Assembly: GCF_000960975.1 (NCBI RefSeq)
Contig: NZ_CP010803.1
Location: 3,439,817 to 3,503,816, forward strand
From: Martelella endophytica
GTDB taxonomy: Bacteria; Pseudomonadota; Alphaproteobacteria; Rhizobiales; Rhizobiaceae
Length of the DNA: 64,000 nucleotides
Direction of reading: 5' to 3'
The number at the start of each line of letters is the position of its first letter. The first letter of the stretch is position 1. Below, one piece after another: positions 8,241-17,560 of this stretch. Made by a program: the position numbers and the translations under genes. The notes beneath the pieces were generated by a model. That model was not told the DNA's origin. It searched no databases and was given only the letters and a program-made list of their open reading frames with translations.

Positions 8241-9848
8241 ATGAATAAGCTGAAATATCTTTGCGGAGCAGCAATGCTGATGCTGGCTCCGGCTGCTCAT
8301 GCCGCCGTTCTGACCGTGTGCATCGAAGGTGCTCCCGAAACTTTCAATCCGGAACTGACCAGCAACGGCACGACCGCCTATGTGCTTGGCCAGATCTACG
8401 ACGGCCTGGTGTCGGTTGAGCGCGGCGGATCGGAAATCGAGCCGGCGCTGGCAGAGAGCTGGGACATTTCCGACGACGGCAAGACCTACACGTTTCATCT
8501 GCGTCATGACGTCGCCTGGCAGTCAAACGACAGTTTCACGCCGACACGGCCGATGGATGCCGACGATGTGATCTTCACCTTTGACCGGATGATGAACAAA
8601 GACGCCCCGTATCACGATGTCTCCGGCGGCACCTATGTGACGTTCAACGCCAAGCTCGCTGACAATATCGACTCTATCGAGAAGATTGACGACTACACTG
8701 TTGCCTTCAAGCTGAAACAGCCGCTGGCCGCCTTCCTTGGCACCATGGCCCATGGTTCGATCGTCATCACTTCGGCCGAATATGCCGATGCAATGATGGA
8801 CGCGGGTACGCCTGAGCAGTTTGACCTCGATCCGATCGGAACGGGTCCCTTCGGGCTGCAGGCCTACCAGACGGATGCGGTGGTGCGTCTTACGCCGTTT
8901 GCCGATACCTGGGGCGCCAAGATCGGCGACGACGCGCGTACGCCGATGGTCGACGCCGTCGTCATGGCGATCTCGGGTGATGCTACGGTGCGTCTACAGC
9001 GGGCTGAGGCGAATGAGTGCCTGATCAGCCTTTATCCGAACCTTGCTGATCGCGCCGAGATCGAGGAGGCGGATAATCTCGATGCCGTGCAGACGCCGGT
9101 CGCCTCTACAGGAATGCTGCATTTCAATTTCCGGGATGAGCGTCTGAAGAAGCAGGAGGTCCGTCAGGCGCTTGCCGAGGCGATCGACATGGATAATCTC
9201 GTCGACGTCGTCTACAGCGGCATGGGTCACGTCACCGGCGCAGTCGTACCGCCGGCGCTGTGGGGTTCCGCCACGGACATCAAGCCGTGGTCTCATGATC
9301 CCGAGGACGCGAAGAAGCTTTTGGCCGATGCCGGTTACCCGGATGGTTTTGAGATTGATCTCTGGGCCGTTCCGGTGTCGCGTCCCTACATGCCGAATGG
9401 TCGCCGTGCCGCCGAAATGATCCAGGCAGACTGGGCCGAGATTGGCGTCAAGGCGAACATCATGACCTATGAATGGGCCGAGTACATCCAGCGCGCCCGC
9501 AATGGCGAAGCTCAAGTCGGCATGTTCGGTGGCATCTACGATTTTCCCGATCCGAGCCAGATCCCCAACAACTACCTGACCTGCAATGCCGACGGAACGC
9601 CGGCCCCCTCCAATATCGGCGCATGGTGTGATTCTGACTTCAATGAAGTGATGCAGGAAGCGGGCTCGATCTCCGATCAGGATGAGCGCATCAAGCTTTA
9701 TCATCAGGCGCAGCAGATCGCGCACGATGAAGTGCCGGTCGTTGTTCTCGGCGGCGCCGACACGATCACTGCCGTCAACAGGAAGGTGCATGGCTACGTG
9801 CCGGCTATCTTCGGCTCGTCCCGTCTTTCGGGAGTGACGGTCGAATGA
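8241..9848 (+). CDS. ABC transporter substrate-binding protein, peptide/nickel family (SBP_bac_5)
   Basis: Periplasmic binding protein of a DppA/OppA-type importer, 535 aa. A signal peptide ends after the AHA at about residue 22. The mature start VCIEGAPETFNPELTSNGTT is typical of DppA-like proteins, as is the YDGLVSVERGGSEIEPALAESW segment. It is preceded by an AAGGGAA ribosome-binding site. It opens a nine-gene plus-strand operon whose other members are oxidoreductases, RidA, two permeases and two ATPases, so the ligand is likely an amino acid, opine-like compound or small peptide that is then oxidised. Confidence 0.93.
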   Translation: MNKLKYLCGAAMLMLAPAAHAAVLTVCIEGAPETFNPELTSNGTTAYVLGQIYDGLVSVERGGSEIEPALAESWDISDDGKTYTFHLRHDVAWQSNDSFTPTRPMDADDVIFTFDRMMNKDAPYHDVSGGTYVTFNAKLADNIDSIEKIDDYTVAFKLKQPLAAFLGTMAHGSIVITSAEYADAMMDAGTPEQFDLDPIGTGPFGLQAYQTDAVVRLTPFADTWGAKIGDDARTPMVDAVVMAISGDATVRLQRAEANECLISLYPNLADRAEIEEADNLDAVQTPVASTGMLHFNFRDERLKKQEVRQALAEAIDMDNLVDVVYSGMGHVTGAVVPPALWGSATDIKPWSHDPEDAKKLLADAGYPDGFEIDLWAVPVSRPYMPNGRRAAEMIQADWAEIGVKANIMTYEWAEYIQRARNGEAQVGMFGGIYDFPDPSQIPNNYLTCNADGTPAPSNIGAWCDSDFNEVMQEAGSISDQDERIKLYHQAQQIAHDEVPVVVLGGADTITAVNRKVHGYVPAIFGSSRLSGVTVE

Positions 9849-10948
9849 AAGTAACAGTCATTGGCGCCGGGATCCTCGGCGCCAGCACCGCCTATCATCT
9901 GGCGCTTGCCGGCCATGATGTGACGATCGTTGATCAGGAACATCAGGGCAAGGCGACGCTTGCGGGGGCAGGCATTGTTTGCCCCTGGGCGACCAAGGTC
10001 GATGAACCTGAATGGTACAGGATGTATGCCGCAGGCGCCCGCTACTACGAAGAGCTTGTCTCCGGTCTTGCGGGCAGGGGCGAAACCAATGTCGGCTACC
10101 GCAAGGTCGGTGCTCTGGTGACGGCGGAAGATCCGGTCGAATACGATGCTGCCGGTGAGCGTCTCGCGCTGCGCACGGCGGATGCCCCGGAATCCGGTGG
10201 TTTCGAGGAGATCACGCCGGCACAGGCGCAGACGCACTTCCCGCCGATCAACAAGGCCTATAAGGCCTTCTACGTTCCGGGTGGTGCGCGGGTGAATGCC
10301 CGCCAGTTGGCCCCAGCCATGGTGCGGGCGGCCGTCAAGCTTGGCGCAACCTTCGTAAGCGATCTGGCAACGCTGCAGCTCGACGGCAGCAAGGCACTGG
10401 TGCTCGACGGGCGCGGGCAGTCGATACCGTCAGATCAGGTCATCGTCACGGCCGGTGCCTGGGCTTCGCAGATCCTCGCGCCGCTCGGTCTTCTCCATCC
10501 GGTGAAGCCGCAGCGCGGGCAGATCCTTCACTTCGGCATGAAGGGGGCGGATACGTCCCGCTGGTCAGTTCTGCTGCCCATGGCAAGCCATTATCTGCTC
10601 GCCTTTGACGACAGCCGCGTCGTGGTCGGTGCAACGCGCGAAGATGGCAAGGGCTTCGATTATCGCACGACCTGCGAGGGTCAGCACGAGGTTCTGACCG
10701 CAGCGCTGCGCTATGCTCCGGGCCTCGCCGATGCAACGCTCATTGAAACGCGGATCGGCTTCCGCCCGGCGCCGCCGGGACTCCGGCCGATCCTCGGCCC
10801 GGTACCCGGCATTGAAGGGCTTGTTATCGGCAATGGTCTGGGCGCCGCCGGCCTGACGATCGGTCCTTACGCGGGCCGCCAACTGGCCCGTATTGCGACA
10901 GGGGAGGCGGCGGAAGTGCCGATTGAGCCCTACAAACCCGCCGCCTGA
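9845..10948 (+). CDS. FAD-dependent oxidoreductase, DAO family (first copy)
   Basis: D-amino-acid dehydrogenase/sarcosine-oxidase-like flavoprotein, 367 aa. The Rossmann FAD motif GAGILGASTAYHLA is at residues 7-20, and a C-terminal RIGFRPAPPGLRPILGP segment followed by GNGLGAAGLTIGP matches DAO enzymes. It would oxidise a C-N bond, giving an imine. Its ATG overlaps the binding-protein stop by 4 bp. The RidA gene directly downstream fits removal of the imine product. The exact amine substrate is unknown. Confidence 0.93.
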   Translation: MKVTVIGAGILGASTAYHLALAGHDVTIVDQEHQGKATLAGAGIVCPWATKVDEPEWYRMYAAGARYYEELVSGLAGRGETNVGYRKVGALVTAEDPVEYDAAGERLALRTADAPESGGFEEITPAQAQTHFPPINKAYKAFYVPGGARVNARQLAPAMVRAAVKLGATFVSDLATLQLDGSKALVLDGRGQSIPSDQVIVTAGAWASQILAPLGLLHPVKPQRGQILHFGMKGADTSRWSVLLPMASHYLLAFDDSRVVVGATREDGKGFDYRTTCEGQHEVLTAALRYAPGLADATLIETRIGFRPAPPGLRPILGPVPGIEGLVIGNGLGAAGLTIGPYAGRQLARIATGEAAEVPIEPYKPAA

Positions 10949-10979
10949 CAGCGGCTGCGGCAACTACCAAGGAAAAACA

Positions 10980-11330
10980 ATGATCAAACGCCTGAATTCC
11001 CGTCCCCACCTGCATGGCGGGGTCGTCCACAATGGTGTGCTCTACGCATCCGGCCATGCGGCCACCGATCTGAGCCTCGACATGAAGGGCCAGACTGCCG
11101 AGATCTGCGCCAAGCTCGACGCGCTGCTTGCCCAGGCCGGCAGCGACAAGTCCCGGCTTCTGCATGCCCGCGTGTATCTCACCGACATGTCCGGCAAGGC
11201 CGCGATGACGGAAGCCTGGACCGAATGGCTGGATGCTGCCGATCTGCCGTCGCGTGCTGCCATCGGCGTCGCGGATCTCGGCGACCCACGGCGCCTCGTT
11301 GAGATCGTGATTACGGCTGCGGCCGACTGA
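10980..11330 (+). CDS. RidA/YjgF family imine deaminase
   Basis: Small RidA-family protein, 116 aa. Characteristic segments are GGVVHNGVLYASGHAA (residues about 12-27), a YLTDMSG helix region near residue 64, and a C-terminal ARG-free RAAIGVADLGDPRRLVEIV strand. Known family members hydrolyse reactive imine/enamine intermediates produced by PLP or flavin enzymes. I start it at ATG 10980, which follows an AGGAAAAAC site. The position between two DAO-type oxidases and the importer fits imine clean-up during amine oxidation. Confidence 0.9.
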   Translation: MIKRLNSRPHLHGGVVHNGVLYASGHAATDLSLDMKGQTAEICAKLDALLAQAGSDKSRLLHARVYLTDMSGKAAMTEAWTEWLDAADLPSRAAIGVADLGDPRRLVEIVITAAAD

Positions 11331-11394
11331 TCGCATCGATCGCGGTTTCCGGGTGGCGGTTCTCCGTCATCCGGCTCTTTGAAAGGAGTGTCGC

Positions 11395-12402
11395 TTGCTT
11401 CGCTATCTCGTCGGAAAGCTTCTGGTACTGATCCCGACCTTCTTCGGTATCACTATCGTCGCGTTTGGCTTCGTTCGGGTGCTGCCCGGCGATCCGATCA
11501 TGCTGATGGCAGGCGAGCGCGGCATGACGCCGGAACGCCACGCCGAACTGATGCACGAGTTCGGCTTCGACCGCCCGCTTTGGCAGCAATATCTCTCCTA
11601 TCTGAACGACCTCTTTCACGGCAATCTTGGAACATCGCTGGTCACCCACCGTCCCGTGGTTGGCGATTTTCTGACCTTCTTCCCCGCCACGGTGGAGCTT
11701 GGCCTGTGTGCCATGTTTCTCGCCATCGTCATCGGCCTGCCGCTCGGCGTTTTCGCCGCGGTGAAACGTGGGAGTTGGTTCGAGCAGATTTCGATGACCT
11801 CAGCGCTGATCGGCTATTCGATGCCGATCTTCTGGTGGGGCCTTCTGATGATCATCTTCTTTTCCGGCACGCTCGGCTGGACGCCGGTTTCGGGCCGGAT
11901 CGGGCTTGAATACTATTTCCCGCAGCCGACCGGCTTCATGCTGATCGATAGCCTTCTCTCCGGTCAGACGGGAGCTTTCCGTTCGGCCGTCTCGCATCTG
12001 ATCCTGCCGACGATCGTGCTCGCAACGATCCCGATGGCGGTGATCGCCCGCCAGTCGCGCTCGGCAATGCTCGAGGTCCTGAGCGAAGACTATGTGCGAA
12101 CTGCCCGCGCGAAAGGGCTCGGTCCCGCGCTGATCGTGGGGCGCCATGCCTTGCGCAATGCTCTGATTCCGGTGGTGACCGTCATCGGCCTTCAGGTCGG
12201 CTCGCTGATGGCGGGGGCCATCCTGACCGAAACCATCTTTTCGTGGCCCGGCATCGGCAAGTGGATCGTCGATTCCATTTCCAAGCGCGATTACCCGGTG
12301 GTTCAGGGCGGGCTGCTGGTCATCGCTGTCGTCGTCATGGTCGTGAACCTGATCGTCGATCTTCTCTATGCCGTCATCAACCCGAGGATCCGTCATGGCT
12401 GA
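11395..12402 (+). CDS. ABC transporter permease, DppB-like
   Basis: First permease of the peptide-type importer, 335 aa, six hydrophobic segments, with the GLPLGVFAAVKRG segment at about residue 117 and the cytoplasmic EAA-type loop (DYVRTARAKGLGPALIVGRHAL). The start is a TTG at 11395 because a GAAAGGAG site sits 6 bases upstream and no ATG is placed as well. It overlaps the next permease by 8 bp. Confidence 0.93.
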   Translation: MLRYLVGKLLVLIPTFFGITIVAFGFVRVLPGDPIMLMAGERGMTPERHAELMHEFGFDRPLWQQYLSYLNDLFHGNLGTSLVTHRPVVGDFLTFFPATVELGLCAMFLAIVIGLPLGVFAAVKRGSWFEQISMTSALIGYSMPIFWWGLLMIIFFSGTLGWTPVSGRIGLEYYFPQPTGFMLIDSLLSGQTGAFRSAVSHLILPTIVLATIPMAVIARQSRSAMLEVLSEDYVRTARAKGLGPALIVGRHALRNALIPVVTVIGLQVGSLMAGAILTETIFSWPGIGKWIVDSISKRDYPVVQGGLLVIAVVVMVVNLIVDLLYAVINPRIRHG

Positions 12403-13309
12403 GCCGCTCGCACCGACCACACCTGAAAGGGCTGAGGCAGGAACCACCCGCGCGGCATTCCGTGCCTTCTGGCAAGACTTCCGGCGCAACCGCGGAGCCC
12501 TGATCGGCCTCGTCGTGATCTTTGTCCTCGTTGTCCTGGCGGTTCTGGCGCCGGTGCTTGCACCTTACGATCCGACACATCAGTTCCGCGAGAGCCGGCT
12601 TCTGCCGCCGTTCTGGGAGCATGGCGGAGAACTGGCCTTCCCGCTTGGCACGGATGCTGTCGGCCGCGACATGCTCTCCCGGCTGATCTTCGGGGCCCGC
12701 TATTCGCTGCTCATCGGCGCGATGGTGGTCACCATTGCGCTGATCGGGGGGATCATCATCGGGCTTGTCTCCGGCTATTTCGGTGGCTGGATCGACAACA
12801 CCATCATGCGGGTGATGGACATCATCCTCGCTTTTCCCTCGCTGCTGCTGGCGCTCGTTCTGGTGGCGGTCCTTGGTCCCGGTCTCGTCAATGCGATGAT
12901 CGCCATTGCGCTGGTCCTGCAGCCGCATTTCGCCCGGCTTGCCCGCGCCAGCGTGATGAACGAGAAGGCGCGGGAGTATGTGGTGGCCGACCGGATCGCC
13001 GGGGCTTCCGCCCTGAGACTGATGTTCGCAACCATCCTGCCCAATTGTCTGGCACCGCTGATCGTGCAGGCGACGCTGTCGTTTTCGACGGCGATCCTTG
13101 ATGCCGCAGCCCTCGGCTTCCTCGGTCTCGGCGCGCAGCCGCCGACACCGGAATGGGGCACGATGCTGGCCGAGGCGCGCGAGTTCATTCTGCGCGCATG
13201 GTGGGTGGTCACCTTTCCCGGCATTGCCATTCTCGTCACCGTCGTGGCGATCAACCTTTGCGGCGATGGGCTGCGCGACGCCCTCGATCCACGTCTTAAG
13301 AGGAGTTGA
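12395..13309 (+). CDS. ABC transporter permease, DppC-like
   Basis: Second permease of the same importer, 304 aa. The N-terminal cytoplasmic arm leads to a first membrane segment (GALIGLVVIFVLVVLAVLAP), then the DppC-typical LGTDAVGRDMLSRLIFGARYS motif near residue 86, further membrane helices and the ALGFLGLGAQPPTPEWGTML segment. I chose ATG 12395 (MAEPLAP) over the in-frame upstream codons because it gives the 8-bp ATGGCTGA-type overlap with the previous gene. Confidence 0.93.
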   Translation: MAEPLAPTTPERAEAGTTRAAFRAFWQDFRRNRGALIGLVVIFVLVVLAVLAPVLAPYDPTHQFRESRLLPPFWEHGGELAFPLGTDAVGRDMLSRLIFGARYSLLIGAMVVTIALIGGIIIGLVSGYFGGWIDNTIMRVMDIILAFPSLLLALVLVAVLGPGLVNAMIAIALVLQPHFARLARASVMNEKAREYVVADRIAGASALRLMFATILPNCLAPLIVQATLSFSTAILDAAALGFLGLGAQPPTPEWGTMLAEAREFILRAWWVVTFPGIAILVTVVAINLCGDGLRDALDPRLKRS

Positions 13310-13311
13310 GC

Positions 13312-14130
13312 ATGGGACACCTCCTTGAAATCCGTAATCTCACTGTCAGTTTCGAGACCGAAGACGGGCCGCTGCTGGCGGTCAGAGGAATCGATCTTCA
13401 CGTCGATGCGGGGGAGGTTCTGGCCGTTGTCGGCGAGAGTGGCTCGGGAAAATCCGTCTCCATGCTGGCCGTCATGGGGCTTCTACCCGATACCGCAACC
13501 GTCAAGGCCGATGCGATCCTGTTTGACGGCATGGATATCGCTGGTCTGTCGCCGCGTGAGCGCCGAAAGATTATCGGTCGTGATATCGCGATGATCTTTC
13601 AGGAGCCGGTCGCTTCGCTGAACCCGGCCTATACTGTCGGCCTCCAGATCGGCGAGGTACTGAAAAAACATCGCGAGCTTGATCGTGCCGCGTGCCGGGA
13701 AAAGACGCTTGAGCTACTGCGCGCCGTCGGCATGCCGGAGCCCGAACAGAAGATCAGGGCCTTTCCGCATCAGATGTCCGGCGGCCAGTGCCAGCGCGTG
13801 ATGATCGCCATGGCAATCGCCTGCCAGCCGAAACTGCTGATCGCCGATGAGCCGACAACGGCGCTGGACGTCACCATCCAGAAGCAGATCCTCGACCTTC
13901 TTATAGACCTGCAGGAGCAAAGCGGCATGGGCCTGATCATCATCACCCACGATATGGGCGTGGTGGCCGAAACCGCCGACCGGGTGATCGTGCAATATCA
14001 GGGCCAGAAACGGGAAGAGACAGATGTGCTTTCGCTCTTCGTCTCGCCGCAGGATGCCTACACCAGGGCGCTGCTTTCAGCCTTGCCGGAGCGTAGCACT
14101 GGCGGGCCTTTGACGGGAGTGGATTTCTGA
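13312..14130 (+). CDS. ABC transporter ATP-binding protein, DppD-like
   Basis: ATPase of the peptide-type importer, 272 aa. Walker [11 protein letters not shown] near residue 37, signature SGGQCQRV near residue 157 and Walker [13 protein letters not shown] near residue 176. It starts at ATG 13312, six bases after AGGAG; the TTG two codons earlier would abut the AGGAG directly and is unlikely. The usual C-terminal oligopeptide-transporter extension is short, stopping soon after the [15 protein letters not shown] segment, which is slightly shorter than typical DppD proteins. Confidence 0.92.
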   Translation: MGHLLEIRNLTVSFETEDGPLLAVRGIDLHVDAGEVLAVVGESGSGKSVSMLAVMGLLPDTATVKADAILFDGMDIAGLSPRERRKIIGRDIAMIFQEPVASLNPAYTVGLQIGEVLKKHRELDRAACREKTLELLRAVGMPEPEQKIRAFPHQMSGGQCQRVMIAMAIACQPKLLIADEPTTALDVTIQKQILDLLIDLQEQSGMGLIIITHDMGVVAETADRVIVQYQGQKREETDVLSLFVSPQDAYTRALLSALPERSTGGPLTGVDF

Positions 14131-15014
14131 TGGCCGGCGAAAAACCACCTGTTATCCTCGAAGGCATTGGCCTGGTACGGGAATACCCCGGCCGGGCAGG
14201 GCTGTTGCGCAGGGCGCAGCCCAACAGGGCGCTCAAGGGCGTTGATTTGCAGCTCAGAAGGGGCAGTACGCTTTCTGTCGTTGGCGAAACCGGCTGCGGC
14301 AAGTCGACTCTTGGGCGCATCCTGACGCTGATCGATCCGATGACCGATGGCGAACTGATCGTCGACGGCGAGCAGGTGGATATCCGGCGTCATCACCTTT
14401 CACGCGAACTCCGCCGAAAAGTCCGGATCGTCTTCCAGAGCCCTTATGGATCGCTGAACCCGCGCAAGAAGATCGGCGATGCGCTCGGCCAGGAGCTGCT
14501 GCTGAACACCTCGCTTGATGCGACCGAACGGCGCGTCCGGGTTGGCGATATGCTTGAGCGTGTCGGCCTTCAGCGCGATCATGCCGGGCGCTATCCGCAT
14601 ATGTTTTCCGGCGGCCAGCGCCAGCGTATCGCCATTGCCCGGGCGCTGATGGTCAATCCGAAAATTCTGATACTCGATGAACCGGTGAGTGCGCTTGACC
14701 TTTCCGTGCAGGCGAAGGTGCTGAACCTGCTTGCCGACCTTCAGCGCGAATTTGGCCTTTCCTATGTCTTCATCAGCCACGATCTCAGCGTCGTTCGCCG
14801 GATTTCCGATGAGGTGATGGTGATGAATAGCGGAGAGGTGGTCGAGCGCGGCACGTGCGAGGACATCTTCGCAAACCCCAGCCATCCCTACACACGGCAA
14901 TTGCTGGCCTCCACACCTTCCACCGATCCCGACGCCATCGCTGCACGTCTTGCCCGTCATGCCGAGCGAAGGGCGAGGGCGGCTTCCCAAACGACAGGAG
15001 ATGAACGTGACTGA
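14130..15014 (+). CDS. ABC transporter ATP-binding protein, DppF-like
   Basis: Second ATPase of the importer, 294 aa: Walker A GETGCGKSTLG near residue 52, signature FSGGQRQRIAIARAL near residue 160 and Walker B ILILDEPVSALD near residue 180, then the oligopeptide/dipeptide transporter C-terminal motif NPSHPYTRQLLASTP. The ATG shares its A with the TGA of the preceding ATPase gene. DppD- and DppF-like subunits together should power the two permeases. Confidence 0.93.
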   Translation: MAGEKPPVILEGIGLVREYPGRAGLLRRAQPNRALKGVDLQLRRGSTLSVVGETGCGKSTLGRILTLIDPMTDGELIVDGEQVDIRRHHLSRELRRKVRIVFQSPYGSLNPRKKIGDALGQELLLNTSLDATERRVRVGDMLERVGLQRDHAGRYPHMFSGGQRQRIAIARALMVNPKILILDEPVSALDLSVQAKVLNLLADLQREFGLSYVFISHDLSVVRRISDEVMVMNSGEVVERGTCEDIFANPSHPYTRQLLASTPSTDPDAIAARLARHAERRARAASQTTGDERD

Positions 15015-16125
15015 CAAGGACACGAACAGGGACGAAGAGGTCCGCCGCGACGACCGCTATGCAACGCGGGAAAAATACGCGTCCTTGCGCGGTATTCACG
15101 CGGCCGCGCGCGGCAATCTCTCGGACATGGTCTGGAACTACATGCATTGCGGCACGGGCGATGAGGTGACGGCGCGGGCGAATGTCTCGGCCTTCGACAC
15201 CTATCTCTTCGATGCACCGCTCTTTGCCGGCATTTCCAATCCGGACACGAGCACGAACGTGCTGGGATACGATCTTGCCTTTCCGGCTTTCACTGCGCCC
15301 TTCGGTGGTGGCGAGACGCTGTTTCATGCCGATGGCATGCTGGCGGTCGGTCGCGCCGCCCATGCCGCCGGTATTCGCCAGATGGTTCCGGTCGCGGCCG
15401 GGCATTCGCTGGAAGAAGTTCGCGCGGCATCGCCCGCGGCGGTGATCTTCCAGATGACGTTTTGTGGCGAGGAGAGCCATGTCATCGACATGATGCACCG
15501 CGCCAAGGATGCCGGTTATGACCGTATCTGCGTGACCTATTCTCCGATCCGCCAGTGGCGTGAGCGGATGATGGAAGACCGGTTTTCGATGCCCGGGGCG
15601 GGCAAGCCTTCGAACTTCGGTCCGGGCAAGTCGGATCAGGCGATGATGCGCGAACTTCTGGATTTCACCAGGCCGCGCTGGGACTGGGCCAAGGCCGCGC
15701 GTGTTATCGCCGAGGCGCCGCTGCCCTGTATCGTCAAGGGTGTTTCCAGCAAAGCTGATGCACGGGCGGCGCTTTCGGCTGGTGCCGAAGGGCTCTACGT
15801 CTCGAATTACGGTGGACGCACGATCGATCGGGAGCCGGCGTCGATCGATACACTGGCAGAGGTCCGGGCGGAGGCCGGTCCGGATGTGCCGATCGTCTTC
15901 GACAGCGGCATTCGGCGGGGCAGCGACATCGCCACTGCAATTGCGCTTGGCGCAAATGCTGTCGCGCTCGGGCGCAGCTGCGCGCTCGGCCTTGCAGCGG
16001 ACGGCGATGCCGGCGTGAAGCGCGTTCTGGATCTGCTGCAGGACGAGTTCTGGACCACGCTCGGCCATCTCGGCTGCTCGTCGGTCAGCGATCTTTCACC
16101 CGAAATCTTTCGGTCACGCCCATGA
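15007..16125 (+). CDS. FMN alpha-hydroxyacid-oxidase-like protein, altered active site
   Basis: TIM-barrel FMN protein of the glycolate/lactate oxidase family, 372 aa. Family segments are visible: NYMHCGTGDEVT near residue 40, KGVSSKADARAALSAGAEG, VSNYGGRTIDREPASI, VFDSGIRRGSDIATAIALGA and ALGRSCALGLAADGDAGV. In known enzymes the SNHG motif carries the catalytic His; here it is SNYG, and the QLY motif holding another active-site Tyr is QMT. The Arg of the GGR motif and the phosphate-binding segment are kept, so FMN binding is likely but the chemistry may differ. AGGAG ends at 15000, making GTG 15007 a better start than ATG 15001. It overlaps the ATPase gene and the next DAO gene. Confidence 0.82.
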   Translation: MTDKDTNRDEEVRRDDRYATREKYASLRGIHAAARGNLSDMVWNYMHCGTGDEVTARANVSAFDTYLFDAPLFAGISNPDTSTNVLGYDLAFPAFTAPFGGGETLFHADGMLAVGRAAHAAGIRQMVPVAAGHSLEEVRAASPAAVIFQMTFCGEESHVIDMMHRAKDAGYDRICVTYSPIRQWRERMMEDRFSMPGAGKPSNFGPGKSDQAMMRELLDFTRPRWDWAKAARVIAEAPLPCIVKGVSSKADARAALSAGAEGLYVSNYGGRTIDREPASIDTLAEVRAEAGPDVPIVFDSGIRRGSDIATAIALGANAVALGRSCALGLAADGDAGVKRVLDLLQDEFWTTLGHLGCSSVSDLSPEIFRSRP

Positions 16126-17207
16126 AGATAGCTGTTATTGGCGCTGGCGCGATCGGTGCCAACATCGCCTACCGCCTCAGGACGCAGGGTGCGGATGTCG
16201 TTCTGATCGACAAGGCCAGTCCAGGCGCAGGCACAAGCGGTGCTTCGTTTTCGTGGCTTTCCTCGTTTCCGCAACTGAGCTGGCCGGAAACGCCCGGCCG
16301 CCGGCAGCTTCGCCTTTCCGTCAATGGCCGCTTTGACCGGCTGGCAGAAGAACTGGGCGGGGACTGGCTGGACTGGTCCGGGACGCTGACCGTCGAGAGT
16401 GCCGTGCCAGATTTCGAGAGGGCGGTTGCGCTCAGCCGAGAGGCCGGTGCGCAGATCGAGGTGCTTTCACCCGAAGAACTGCGGAAGATCGAGCCCCAAT
16501 TGCGTCTGCCAGAAAATGAGCGTGTCGCCTTCGAACTGCGCTCGGGCTGGGTCGATGCGCCGGCGATGATCGAGCAACTGGTCCGCGTTTTTGCACTGAG
16601 TGGCGGCGCATTGCTCGTCGGAAGCGGCGTTTCCGCGATCGAGCAGGGCGTCTCGGGCGTTACCGGCCTCATTTTGGAAGATGGTTCGCGGATCGTGGCA
16701 GATGTTGTCGTCAACGCTGCCGGCAGCCAAGCGACGCATGTCGCCGCCATGGCCGGGCTTGCCATGCCGCTTGAGCTGGTGCCCGGCGTCATGCTCTATG
16801 CCGGGGCAGGGCGCGCGTCATTGCCGCAGCACGTCATCAACGGCGCTAACTGGCTGGTGCGCCCCGACCGTGACCATGGCACGGCCATCCACTGGCGCGG
16901 CGAGGGCCTGACGGCGAGCCACGGGAGGAACGGCATTTCAGGATCGGACATGCTGGCCGATGTTGCCAGCGCCATTCCGGCGCTCGATGGGCTGGAGCCT
17001 TCGGCGATGCGGGTCGGAATTCGCGCGATACCGCCCGGCGGGCCGGTGATCGGCTTCCTGCCATGGCTCAACAGCTTCTATTTCGCCGTTTCTCATGGAG
17101 GTATCGGCTGGGGACCGGTCTGGGCCGATCTCGCCGTGCAGGAAATTCTGGAGGGCAAGGCGGTGGCTGAGCTGGAAGGGCTGCGGCCCGGCCGCTTCTA
17201 CTTTTGA
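16122..17207 (+). CDS. FAD-dependent oxidoreductase, DAO family (second copy)
   Basis: Second DAO-type flavoprotein in the operon, 361 aa. FAD motif GAGAIGANIAYRLRTQGADV at residues 7-26 and the GTSGASFSWLSS segment; the C-terminus has VGIRAIPPGGPVIGFLPW and SHGGIGWGPVWADL. It overlaps the FMN-protein gene by 4 bp. It differs clearly from the first DAO protein, so it probably acts on a different substrate or step. A small hairpin (CGCGAAC / GTTCGCG, 17209-17232) follows the stop without a T-run. Confidence 0.92.
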   Translation: MKIAVIGAGAIGANIAYRLRTQGADVVLIDKASPGAGTSGASFSWLSSFPQLSWPETPGRRQLRLSVNGRFDRLAEELGGDWLDWSGTLTVESAVPDFERAVALSREAGAQIEVLSPEELRKIEPQLRLPENERVAFELRSGWVDAPAMIEQLVRVFALSGGALLVGSGVSAIEQGVSGVTGLILEDGSRIVADVVVNAAGSQATHVAAMAGLAMPLELVPGVMLYAGAGRASLPQHVINGANWLVRPDRDHGTAIHWRGEGLTASHGRNGISGSDMLADVASAIPALDGLEPSAMRVGIRAIPPGGPVIGFLPWLNSFYFAVSHGGIGWGPVWADLAVQEILEGKAVAELEGLRPGRFYF

Positions 17208-17560
17208 TCGCGAACCCTGATCTTCGTTCGCGGAGCATGAGTTTGTTGGCCGGGCTTAGTCAGAGCCAGTCGATCGCACCGACAGGTCAAAGGCGACCGT
17301 GCGATGGTAGCTATCTGGACAGAAAGTCTGAGTCGTTGTGTGTTCGATGAACTCACATGTGGCCCGAGGTGCGCACGGGAGAAACCGCAAGAGCAGAGTA
17401 AGCGCCAAACACAAGTTCCCGGGCAGTTCTGGGTCGGTTTGGCCGATAGTCCCTCAGTCTCACGGAAGTGAGGTCTCTATTTCCGGTTCGCGAGCAGCGG
17501 GTCGGGAGTTCAAATCCGCTGCCTCAGCGATAAATTAAAACTGTGCGGGAAGCATCGTGG
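17208..17560. other. Gene-free stretch between the oxidase operon and tRNA-Ser
   Basis: No convincing protein gene. It holds the hairpin 17209-17232 just after the preceding operon and a 7-bp inverted repeat GCAGCGG (17494-17500) / CCGCTGC (17516-17522) whose loop contains GTTCAAATCC, reminiscent of a tRNA T-arm. This may be a tRNA remnant. A weak open frame (17338-17538) has no supporting features. Confidence 0.4.

Noticed and set aside
17338..17538. 66-codon frame before tRNA-Ser
   Set aside because: No ribosome-binding site, no domain, and it runs through tRNA-like sequence.
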